NCBI GenBank assembly: GCA_009859145.1
Contig: VRVR01000038.1
Span: forward strand, 62,001 to 126,000
Reading direction: 5' to 3'
From: Andalucia godoyi
Lineage: Eukaryota > Discoba > Jakobea > Jakobida > Andaluciidae
DNA: 64,000 nucleotides
Position numbers and translations under genes: made by a program. This document shows positions 54,701-62,430 of the stretch, one piece after another. The notes beneath the pieces were generated by a model. That model was not told the origin of the DNA. It saw only the letters and a list, made by a program, of their open reading frames with translations, and ran no database searches. Numbering within the stretch: position 1 is the first letter of the stretch; every line of letters begins with the position of its first letter.

Positions 54701-55451
54701 GCTAGCCAAGGCAGGATTTCATTACTACGGAAACGAGACCATGTATTCGGGGACCCTGGGTGTTGAGCTCACCGCAGAAATCTACATGGGTGTCGTTTTC
54801 TATCAACGGCTTCGTCACATGGTCAAGGACAAGTTCCAAGTTCGTTCAACAGGCCCTATTCATGATTTGACTCACCAACCTATCAAAGGACGAAAACTAG
54901 GGGGCGGTATTCGGTTTGGAGAGATGGAACGTGATTCGTTGTTGGGACACGGAGTCTCGTATTGGTTGCAGGATCGGCTGTTGCATTGCTCTGACGAGCA
55001 TCGGGAGTTCGTATGCAAACGTTGTCATTCGTTCTTGGGGGTTGCATCCATCAAGCCTGTGGTGCACAATGCTCATGCTTTTGCCAAGCGAAGGCTCGAA
55101 TGTGTTTCTTGCAAAGCTAATGGTCTGTTGAACCCGCAGGAAGATGAGTCTGATTCTGTGGACCTCATTCAAATCCCGTACGTCTTCAAGTACCTGGTGA
55201 ATGAGCTTGCTGCAATGAACATTCGCGTCATTCTCGATACTCCGGGGAATCAGTCGATTGAGCCAATGCCATTTTCCGACATCTCCTCTGTTCAGGCTGG
55301 AAGTGGGACTGGTGCAAATGGTGCGACGATAGAGGATCGCAAAACAAAGAGAAAATCAGCAAAGTCCACAGAAGAGCCGGAGATCGGCAGGAAAGCTAAG
55401 AAACACGAATCGACCAAGTCGGAGAAGAAGCACAAGATTCCACGACAATGA
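51795..55451 (+). CDS. RPA2: RNA polymerase I second-largest subunit (RPA2/RPA135)
   Basis: 1218 residues from the ATG at 51795. Pol I catalyses pre-rRNA synthesis. The protrusion and lobe contain [20 protein letters not shown] and [20 protein letters not shown], wording particular to RPA2 rather than RPB2 or RPC2. [72 protein letters not shown] and the wall/hybrid-binding region follow in order. The C-terminal clamp zinc ribbon has VCKRCHSF...CVSCKANG. A 45-residue Lys-rich extension (about 1170-1218) after the clamp is unusual and may be nucleolar-targeting. No intron is needed across 3.7 kb. Confidence 0.96.
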   Translation: [1218 protein letters not shown]

Positions 55452-55577
55452 TCTGCATCCAGCTCTGAGATGCGACATGTGTTGGTGGTGCTGCTGAAAT
55501 GTTGTTGTTGTTTCTTTCTGTACACTTTATATATATCCAATTTTTTTAAATTAAATCTCGGTTTCCATTCACGTCTA
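55452..55577. other. 3' flank of RPA2
   Basis: Short AT-rich stretch before the mobile element; nothing else recognised. Confidence 0.4.
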
Positions 55578-55588
55578 CATTATACACT

Positions 55589-55622
55589 GAACATGCATAT
55601 CTACGAATAGACATGCATATTC
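55589..55622 (-). repeat. Terminal hairpin at the 3' end of element copy 1
   Basis: On the minus strand two 15-nt arms (55622-55608 and 55603-55589) pair fully with two G-T wobbles around a TTCG tetraloop. On the plus strand the two wobbles become A-C mismatches, so the fold is better as the minus-strand RNA or DNA. Confidence 0.75.
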
Positions 55623-55641
55623 AATCTTGCATCCCGCTGCC

Positions 55642-55677
55642 GGGAAGGGGATAGACCCCCAACACGCCTCACGGCGT
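55642..55677 (-). ncRNA. Predicted guide-RNA (omegaRNA/reRNA) scaffold of the Fanzor element
   Basis: Overlaps the end of the residual Fanzor reading frame, where these systems encode their RNA. Minus strand: ACGCC-GTGA-GGCGT hairpin with a GNRA loop (55677-55664), then GGGG-TCTAT-CCCC (55659-55647). The segment is conserved in the otherwise unreadable copy at 16740-16775. Expression not shown. Confidence 0.45.
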
Positions 55678-56108
55678 TCTTCAGATAGATGTTCCGCGCT
55701 CCGTTCCCAATCTCGATCAATCGGTGAGCCACTTTCTCAGCATGACACGTTGCTCCTGAGAAGGGTGCATTTTGATTCCGACGGCCCGAGCAGCAGGCGC
55801 TTTCGTGTCCTCAGTTGCAGCGCGATTGATGCAACTGGAGATACGAGAGGAAGAGGCGGTAGGAAGACGGTGGGGCATTGCGACTGCGCCTGCGCCTGGT
55901 GCATCGTAGCAGAAAACCAAGAGTTCTGCAAGAGACGGTCCCTGGGGCTTCTGCTTGGGGTTGGCTACCGTGAGTGCTGGAGATTGGAGATCATCGGGTC
56001 TTGGAAGTTCGCCTCTTGGCAGTGCGCTGAACGAATGATAGATGGCTACGGATGTTGCCTTGAAGAGCGTCGAAAATGCGGAGCCTGTGTCACAGGTCGC
56101 GTCTGTTT

Positions 56109-56128
56109 ATGCATACTTCCGTATGCAT
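56109..56128 (-). repeat. Terminal hairpin at the 5' end of element copy 1
   Basis: Perfect 8-bp stem with a GGAA (GNRA-type) tetraloop on the minus strand: ATGCATAC-GGAA-GTATGCAT. It lies 12 bp from the end of identity between copies. Confidence 0.8.
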
Positions 56129-56140
56129 GACAATGACGTG

Positions 56141-56419
56141 GTAACCAGCGACGGCGTGAGTGGGGTGAATTGTGTGATCCCTGCTTCCTGCAGAGAGCCC
56201 TCGGTTACTTGCATCGTAGTTTTTCCGGTGCGGTTTTCTTTTTCACATATTTTTTTCTTTTTTTCTTTTCTTTTCTTTTCTTTTCTTTTATTATTATTAT
56301 TATTATTTTCCCACCGTTCTTCGGCCTTCTGATATATTGATCTGTGCTCGGGGCTCCGTGCTATGTAGTGCATTGTTCTTCATTGCTCTACGTCGCTTTT
56401 AACAGTCCCTCGCTCGCAA
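56141..56419. other. 5' region of the GspE-like gene
   Basis: Contains a TTTTC/TTA-rich tract at about 56252-56310. The frame ahead of the GspE-like ATG has stop codons and no upstream in-frame ATG. Confidence 0.45.
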
Positions 56420-57846
56420 ATGTATCAGCCGCCAGCATCCTTGGAGCACAGCCAGTCTGAACGAATTCTCGACAGAGATCAGTCTCCCGAGCATCGCGTG
56501 TACCGACTGCTGTCTCACATCTCCCCGAAAACCACCCTGACAGCATCCGTATTTTCCAGGGCCCTCGAACGCATATACAACAAGGTCGAGATTCTTGATC
56601 CAAACGCAAAGCTCATCGAGGTTCCCAAAGGAGATCCTCCCGATCTTCGTGTCCTGTTTCCCTTGGGTGCACCATCCGGTATGTAAGTTCCATTCTTGTT
56701 TATTTTATTATTTCTTTTTTAATTCATTGTATATCATTTTACGTAACCTCGGTTTCTGCGCATTCTGACGCTATTTATTTTTCCCTGGATTTTTCCTCTG
56801 GTGGGGCTCGTTGCGTTTGGGAAAATATGCAGGCCATACGTGCATCGTCGGTCCGACTGGCTCTGGAAAGTCAACGATTGTCCGACACATTCTTCTCGGC
56901 CTTACACAAGGAGGCAGACCAATGCAGATTTACACTTTGGAATCGCCTGTCGAAGTTGCGCTTGAAACGCATGGCATCATCGGCGTCAACCAGATCGACA
57001 TGTTTATGAAGCCAGCGGGTCGCGAGCGGACTCTTGAATCCATGGCCACGGAGATTCTCAAACACGACCCAGATATGCTGTACTTTGGAGAGCTGAGAAA
57101 CAAGCGCGACTTTGAGACCGCGACGCAGATTGCACTCAGTGGGTATGTGGGATGCTTTCTTTTTAATATATATTTAATTTCTCTGTTTCAACTTGAATGA
57201 CTTTTTCTCACTTATTCGTGTGTGCTCTTCTTCTTCTTTCTTGCTTCGCTCACCACTAGTGTCGCGGTCATCTCTACAGGACATGCATCATCACCACTGG
57301 ATTTGCTTGAACGGCTGCGTGCGATGAACATTGATCTCAAGACTCAGTTCAGAGCGTTTCAGAACATTGTTGGTGTGAAACGCCTTCCTATTCTTTGTCC
57401 GCATTGCAAACGCCGAGTAGTATGTTTTGTGCTCTGTCCTTTTTTCCGTGCCGGTGCGCTTGCTTTCTTCCTTTCTGCTTTCTAACTGTCTGTTGTTTCC
57501 CTGTTTTGTATGTTTTTTGCTGCCCAAGGTTCTTGACTCATCAATGCTTGACTCTCGGGCTCTGAGTCTGTTTAACGTGTATAGAATGGCTGCGTTGGAT
57601 CGAAGCGAGCGGCTGAAAGTGCTTCCGTTCGTCTGTTTCCCCGGTAGCCCGGCTGACATCAAGAATTGCTCCAAATGCACAAACGGGTACGCTGGGAATT
57701 ACACGATTTACGAATACTTGAAGATATCCCCTGAAGACGACATTGAGACGCTGCGGTCGCGTCACTTGTACACAACGGAAGAGCACCTGATGGACCTGAT
57801 TCTCCGCGGTGATGTGAATCCGATGTACTTGGAGAGCGTGCTGTGA
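56420..57846 (+). CDS. GspE-like type II secretion ATPase (eukaryotic, four exons)
   Basis: Exons 56420-56678, 56833-57142, 57260-57419 and 57529-57846 splice to 348 residues in consistent phase; all three introns open with GTATGT. Walker A GPTGSGKST (about residues 93-101), an Asp-box-like region YTLESPVEVALET, Walker B HDPDMLYFGELRNKRDFETA, and a His-box-like VAVISTGHASSPLDLLERL appear in GspE order. The C-terminus has the tetracysteine zinc motif LCPHCKRR...NCSKCTNGYAGNYTIYEYL, specific to GspE/PilB-type ATPases. The N-terminal domains are much shorter than in bacteria. In eukaryotes such genes belong to the mitochondrial type II secretion system, so it probably powers that machine at the inner membrane. 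No clear presequence is seen. Confidence 0.85.
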
Positions 57847-58040
57847 CGAAAAAAGATCATTCTTCGCAAGCAAAAACAAGATGTGTATGTTGTTGTAAAT
57901 TTATTACTACTGAACATGATGAATTGGAAGAACGGGGAGAAGGGGGAAGGAGAAACAAACACTACAGAATGTGGAGCGACCGACTGAGCAAGGCAAAATG
58001 AAATGCAGCCAAAAGAGGCAATGGGCCTTCGAAAAGCTGT

Positions 58041-58604
58041 TCACGGTTGGGTAACGGGTGCCTGGAAGCTGACCATGCTTAGGATAGCAGGGTGCTTGGC
58101 AACCAGAGCCTTGTACTCCTCGAACGAGATGTTATGATCCTTGTTCACGTCGCCTTCCAAAAAGGTTCCCTCGACAAGATTGTTAAGCTGGGCCTCTGAG
58201 ATGTCAACCGACCGTTCCATGAGAGAAGCATGCAGAAGCTTCTTCAATTCATCCTTTGTGATGTAGCCATCGTTGTCAAAGTCCCAGATGCGGAAAGAAT
58301 ACAGCATCTTTTCCTCGGCAGTCCCCTGTGTGGAGCAGACAGACAACCCGCAGATAAACTCTCGAAAGTCGATTGATCCGTTGCCGTCCTCGTCGAAAAG
58401 AGCAAACAAGCGGTCTGCGTACAGCGTGTCCTTCAAGCCCAAAGCCTCGCGGAACTCGTTCTTGTCAATGACCCCGTCGTCTTCACGCGAAGAGGAGATC
58501 TTTGAAAATCGCTCATAAATCGATCTGATTTGATCTTGATCAAAATGCGTCGTCGTCAAGAACTGCTGGAGTTCTTCCTTCTTTTTCGAGTTCTTGTTTC
58601 CCAT
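58041..58604 (-). CDS. Calcineurin B-like (CBL/CNB) EF-hand calcium sensor
   Basis: 187 residues from the ATG at 58604. MGNKNSKKK is an N-myristoylation signal with following basic residues. Four EF-hands: the first degenerate (SSREDDGVIDKNEF), then DEDGNGSIDFRE, DFDNDGYITKDE and DVNKDHNISFEE, all with good calcium ligands. The phrases DQIRSIYERFSKIS, ADRLFALFDEDG and KHPAILSMVSF match the calcineurin B/plant CBL group. It should regulate calcineurin A or a CIPK-like kinase at membranes. An in-frame ATG 21 codons upstream exists, but using it would lose the myristoylation site. Confidence 0.88.
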   Translation of the reverse strand: MGNKNSKKKEELQQFLTTTHFDQDQIRSIYERFSKISSSREDDGVIDKNEFREALGLKDTLYADRLFALFDEDGNGSIDFREFICGLSVCSTQGTAEEKMLYSFRIWDFDNDGYITKDELKKLLHASLMERSVDISEAQLNNLVEGTFLEGDVNKDHNISFEEYKALVAKHPAILSMVSFQAPVTQP

Positions 58605-59724
58605 AGTGCCGGTCGTTGAAGTTGGAGCTGATGATTTTGCGGGTGGACGAGGGACACCAGAGCGCATGAAAAGAGAAGAGGGGGGGGAAAGAAAAGGAGA
58701 AGGGGGAAAAGAAAAAGAAAAGGAGACCGTCCGAGAATGGGAGAGAAGAAAAGAGAGTGCGACAGAAAAGGTACAAGTCGGGGCGAGAATACAAATAAAG
58801 AAAAAGTAAAATAAAACACAAAATAAACCGAAGGATCCGGAATTGGGCAACAGCGACAGGCGGACTGGCGGACAGCAGAGAGTGGAGACTTCCAAAAAAA
58901 AAAAAAAAGAGAGAGTCTGATTATCAGAAAGAAGGAAAAACGGAGTCGCTTGTGCAGCATTTCTCGAGTGTATCTTCGGGGCTCTCTGGGAACCTGGAGT
59001 GGGGAATCCATCCTCGAGAGGACCTTTCATCCTTTGGCCCTTGCATCGTTGTTCTGCCTCCTGAGACTATTGCGTAAACACTGACTGGTGCCTGTGCGTG
59101 TGGCATCTGCCAACACTAGTCTGTACGAGCAGACGCCAAGGCGGAAGGTTTCACGGCCTGTTCGATACTCTCCTCTCTCTCTCTCTCTCCCTCTCTCTCT
59201 CTCTCTCCCTCTCTCTCTCTCTCCCCCCACCCGGAATGTTCGTGGTGTCCACCGCACGCCCGTTCGAGCACGGAGCATCATCCGAGTCAAAAGAAGGAGA
59301 GGAAAGAAGGAAGGAAAAAGGCGAACGCCTAAAAAAGCAAGCGACCCATATTTACACAGAGAACAGGGTCCTCTCCGAGGCTGCTGCTGGGTGAACATAT
59401 GCCAGCCTTTCCTCAAGACGGATCTCTCATGTTACGGTGCAAAGTGCGTGCTGGGCAGGCAGCAGCCTCCAGTGTTACATGCGACGTTTTTGGCACTTTG
59501 ATAACTGCTGTAAAAAAAATATATGAAGAAACCTGAGCACAAAACATGGGAAGTAAGTCGATCTTGACGAGCTAGGGTTACGCGAAAAAGCACGATATTG
59601 GATTCAAAGCAAAAAAAAAAGAGGCCGCATAAACACATGAAAAATAAAAGCGCGTGTTCTGTTCCCTTCTTCTTCTTCTTTTCAAAGACTTGTTGCAAAT
59701 TGGTTCGCTTTTTTTTGTGCAAAA
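58605..59724. other. Long divergent intergenic region
   Basis: Purine-rich DNA at 58670-58810, a 15-A run near 58894, and a CT microsatellite at about 59172-59225 (CT with CCC interruptions). No gene recognised. It should contain promoters for the calcium sensor and eIF3h. Confidence 0.45.
59172..59225. repeat. (CT)n microsatellite
   Basis: Interrupted CT array about 500 bp upstream of the eIF3h ATG. Confidence 0.95.
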
Positions 59725-60708
59725 ATGTCTGCGTTCTCTATGCCCGGTATTGACGATCGGGTCAAATGTGTACAACTGTCGGCGCTTGTTGTCTTCAAAA
59801 TCATCAAGCATGCTCGTGAGCGGATTCCACCCACGGTCGGTGGCTCTCTTGTGGGACTGTACACTGCAGACACACTCGAAATCACCAACTCGCTTCCAAA
59901 ATTGAACCAGGATGCAGAAGAGTATTCGGAAGACGCGCCTCTTCAAGACGACAAGGAGTTTTCGTACGACATGCTTCGCCATTTCCAAAAGCACCGAGTC
60001 GATGATATGATGGTCGGGTGGTATTCGTCCATGAGCTTTGCTGCTTTTTTGAGTAATCCTCAGAGCGCCCTCGGACAACTTGCAATTCAACAAGATCTTG
60101 AAGACAAGTGCGTCGTGCTTATCTTTGATCCGCAACGCTTCGACCAAGCGCTTCCTGCTTTCCGTGCGTTCCGTCTTACACAGCAGTTCATTGACATGGC
60201 ATCTCGTTTGCAGGATCGCGATGTTGCGCGGTGCGAAGTTTATGAAGAGCTTCCCGTGCGCATTCAGACGGATTCTCTGTCTGGCGCATTCCTTGGACAG
60301 TTGCAGCAGCAGTTTGGTGCGGACCCACGCCACCTTGCCGTTCGACCGGAGCCTCTGATTGAATCGAGCATGTCGTATCTTGTTGACTCTATGAATGACT
60401 ACGTTGACAAGTGTGAGACCTTTGATTGGTATCGCAAAAAGAGAACAGAGATCAATGACCGCCGGGCCGCCGCGATTCTAAAGAGGCAGCAGGAAAACAA
60501 GGCGCGTGCGCAACAGAAGCTTGCTCCGCTTGGATACGAGGACATTGATCGGTCGTTCCGAATTCCCACTCTCAAGTATACTAGACTTGAAAAAATGCTT
60601 GCTCCGTATGCATTGGACAACTATTGCGATGATTTGGTCGCCTGCGCCACACAGAACTCTGCAAGTTTGTATGTCGCTGACCAGATGTCGTCGTCTTCTG
60701 GGTTGTAA
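59725..60708 (+). CDS. EIF3H: Translation initiation factor 3 subunit H (eIF3h)
   Basis: 327 residues from the ATG at 59725. An N-terminal MPN domain (VQLSALVVFKIIKHA, TVGGSLVGLYTADTLEITNS, RVDDMMVGWYSSMSFAAFLS) lacks the metal ligands of JAMM proteases, as in eIF3h. The helical C-terminal part includes the NDYVDKCETFDWYRKKRTEI segment. eIF3h is a non-catalytic member of the eIF3 octamer that supports mRNA recruitment and reinitiation. Length is close to the usual 330-350. Confidence 0.9.
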   Translation: MSAFSMPGIDDRVKCVQLSALVVFKIIKHARERIPPTVGGSLVGLYTADTLEITNSLPKLNQDAEEYSEDAPLQDDKEFSYDMLRHFQKHRVDDMMVGWYSSMSFAAFLSNPQSALGQLAIQQDLEDKCVVLIFDPQRFDQALPAFRAFRLTQQFIDMASRLQDRDVARCEVYEELPVRIQTDSLSGAFLGQLQQQFGADPRHLAVRPEPLIESSMSYLVDSMNDYVDKCETFDWYRKKRTEINDRRAAAILKRQQENKARAQQKLAPLGYEDIDRSFRIPTLKYTRLEKMLAPYALDNYCDDLVACATQNSASLYVADQMSSSSGL

Positions 60709-60866
60709 ATCGCACGATATAACTAGCTTTACGAAGAGTCTTTTTTGAAGCACAAACTACATCACTCAACTATTGCAGAGGTGGGAGGGCTGTTCCGCTT
60801 CCTCTTTCATCATCTTTTTCTTTCCGCTTTTCTTTTTTCTTTTTTTTTTTTGAAACTTGGTATCCT

Positions 60867-61442
60867 TCAGTTGTGCACCAGATACAAGAGCACGTCTGCA
60901 ACATCTGCATATTCATAAGTAGATGTGTTGTAAAACGGATCGTTCACATACAGAGTGCCGTTCATGGAGGACTCCCAACCGGTCATGAGCACAAAATGAT
61001 GTTTGTTACGGACATGCAACGCGATGCCGGTTCCTTCCTTGACCATTTCCACAAGATCCGAGAGAGAGGGCTTCTGTGGTTCGCCAAGGAATGAAATGCG
61101 CCCTGGAGCAATTTGGGGCACTTGATTCAGATTGAGATCTGCACAGAAGTCTTTAATCGCTGCGTCACAAACATATCCTTTGTGGGTCTGCAGCCAGACG
61201 TTGAACACTGATGGATCAAGTTCTTTACCCCCGGCTAAAATTCCGCGGCCGTGGAAATATGCAGCGACGCAGGACATCGCACACCCAGAATCACAAATCG
61301 TAATATTTCCTGCCATGACATTATTTCCCCAGCGAGGATCGCACTGCAAATACAATGGGTACACAAATGGAATGACGGGAACAGCCGCCACGATCGCCAG
61401 GAAGCTGGCAAGAACAATGATCACCAGTCGAGTACCATGCAT
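60867..61442 (-). CDS. Secreted C39-like (papain-fold) cysteine peptidase-like protein
   Basis: 191 residues from the ATG at 61442. MHGTRLVIIVLASFLAIVAAVP is a signal peptide. The mature part begins YLQCDPRWGNNVMAGN, then DSGCAMSCVAAY with the candidate nucleophilic Cys, HHFVLMTGWE with the His, and YVNDPFYN with the Asp, the C39/PeptidaseC39_2 arrangement. Conserved Cys pairs fit disulfides of a secreted or lysosomal protein. The layout is like that of small C39-like proteins common in bacteria and amoebae; substrate unknown. Confidence 0.78.
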   Translation of the reverse strand: MHGTRLVIIVLASFLAIVAAVPVIPFVYPLYLQCDPRWGNNVMAGNITICDSGCAMSCVAAYFHGRGILAGGKELDPSVFNVWLQTHKGYVCDAAIKDFCADLNLNQVPQIAPGRISFLGEPQKPSLSDLVEMVKEGTGIALHVRNKHHFVLMTGWESSMNGTLYVNDPFYNTSTYEYADVADVLLYLVHN

Positions 61443-61775
61443 TTTGAAAGACGTTTTTACCAAGATGATATTAACAATATTTTTAAAAAGAGAAGTGTTT
61501 CTTTTGTGGTTGTTTCCCAACGATGATGCGCATTCCCTACGCACATTCTCCCAAGCAAATGTACGGCAGTTTGAGCTTCGTCGGAACTTCGGAACCAGCG
61601 GCCATCGGGTGTTCTAAACACCCTGCAGACAGTGCGGAAGAGAAAACGTCTGAGAGGATAGCGTTTTGCATTTGAACAGTCTATTCTCCATTCGTTTCTC
61701 GCTCGATGAAAATGCAGCTCTGTCTAACAAAGCTGGCCTGGTCTGGCCGATACACAGACATCGCATATTCGCCTG
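61443..61775. other. 5' region of the C39-like gene
   Basis: No gene recognised; lies between the C39-like start and element copy 2. Confidence 0.4.
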
Positions 61776-62338
61776 CATTATACACTGAACATGCATATCT
61801 ACGAATAGACATGCATATTCAATCTTGCATCCCGCTGCCGGGAAGGGGATAGACCCCCAACACGCCTCACGGCGTTCTTCAGATAGATGTTCCGCGCTCC
61901 GTTCCCAATCTCGATCAATCGGTGAGCCACTTTCTCAGCATGACACGTTGCTCCTGAGAAGGGTGCATTTTGATTCCGACGGCCCGAGCAGCAGGCGCTT
62001 TCGTGTCCTCAGTTGCAGCGCGATTGATGCAACTGGAGATACGAGAGGAAGAGGCGGTAGGAAGACGGTGGGGCATTGCGACTGCGCCTGCGCCTGGTGC
62101 ATCGTAGCAGAAAACCAAGAGTTCTGCAAGAGACGGTCCCTGGGGCTTCTGCTTGGGGTTGGCTACCGTGAGTGCTGGAGATTGGAGATCATCGGGTCTT
62201 GGAAGTTCGCCTCTTGGCAGTGCGCTGAACGAATGATAGATGGCTACGGATGTTGCCTTGAAGAGCGTCGAAAATGCGGAGCCTGTGTCACAGGTCGCGT
62301 CTGTTTATGCATACTTCCGTATGCATGACAATGACGTG
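61776..62338 (-). mobile_element. Non-autonomous Fanzor-derived element, copy 2 (563 bp)
   Basis: Identical to 55578-56140 and in the same orientation, 6198 bp away. Hairpins at 61787-61820 and 62307-62326 and the scaffold segment at 61840-61875 correspond to those of copy 1. Inserted between the C39-like gene and the 3' end of the sideroflexin gene, 92 bp from its stop. Complete identity implies very recent spread or gene conversion. Confidence 0.8.
61840..61875 (-). ncRNA. Predicted guide-RNA scaffold of element copy 2
   Basis: Same sequence and fold as in copy 1 (GNRA hairpin then GGGG/CCCC hairpin). Expression not shown. Confidence 0.45.
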
Positions 62339-62430
62339 TCATTATTCAGCTGTCGAATTGATGCGATAACCCTCCGCTATTTTGTTCTTGTTGTTTTTTC
62401 TCTTTTTTTGTTTATTTAATTTTAATCGCA

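Larger units (their letters stand above)
55578..56140 (-). mobile_element. Non-autonomous Fanzor-derived element, copy 1 (563 bp)
   Basis: Base-for-base identical to 61776-62338, with unrelated flanks on both sides. On the minus strand a 130-codon stop-free frame, lacking an early ATG, ends in AVGIKMHPSQEQRVMLRKWL, the N-terminal helix motif of TnpB/Fanzor proteins. It is followed within 20 bp by GNGARNIYLKN, the C-terminal RuvC/zinc-ribbon tail, in another frame. The whole catalytic middle is thus deleted. Hairpins lie near both ends. No target-site duplication is visible. It was probably mobilised by proteins encoded elsewhere, and sits between RPA2 and the GspE-like gene. Confidence 0.8.

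Noticed and set aside
55627-56130. Plus-strand frame of 167 codons in the repeated element (identical at 61825-62328)
   Set aside because: Composition is poor and it is antisense to recognisable Fanzor motifs; its conservation only reflects identity of the element copies.
56042-56332. 96-codon plus-strand frame just upstream of the GspE-like gene, possible extra N-terminal exon
   Set aside because: Begins inside the mobile element and ends in poly-Phe/Leu from a T tract; no mitochondrial presequence or GspE N-domain similarity.
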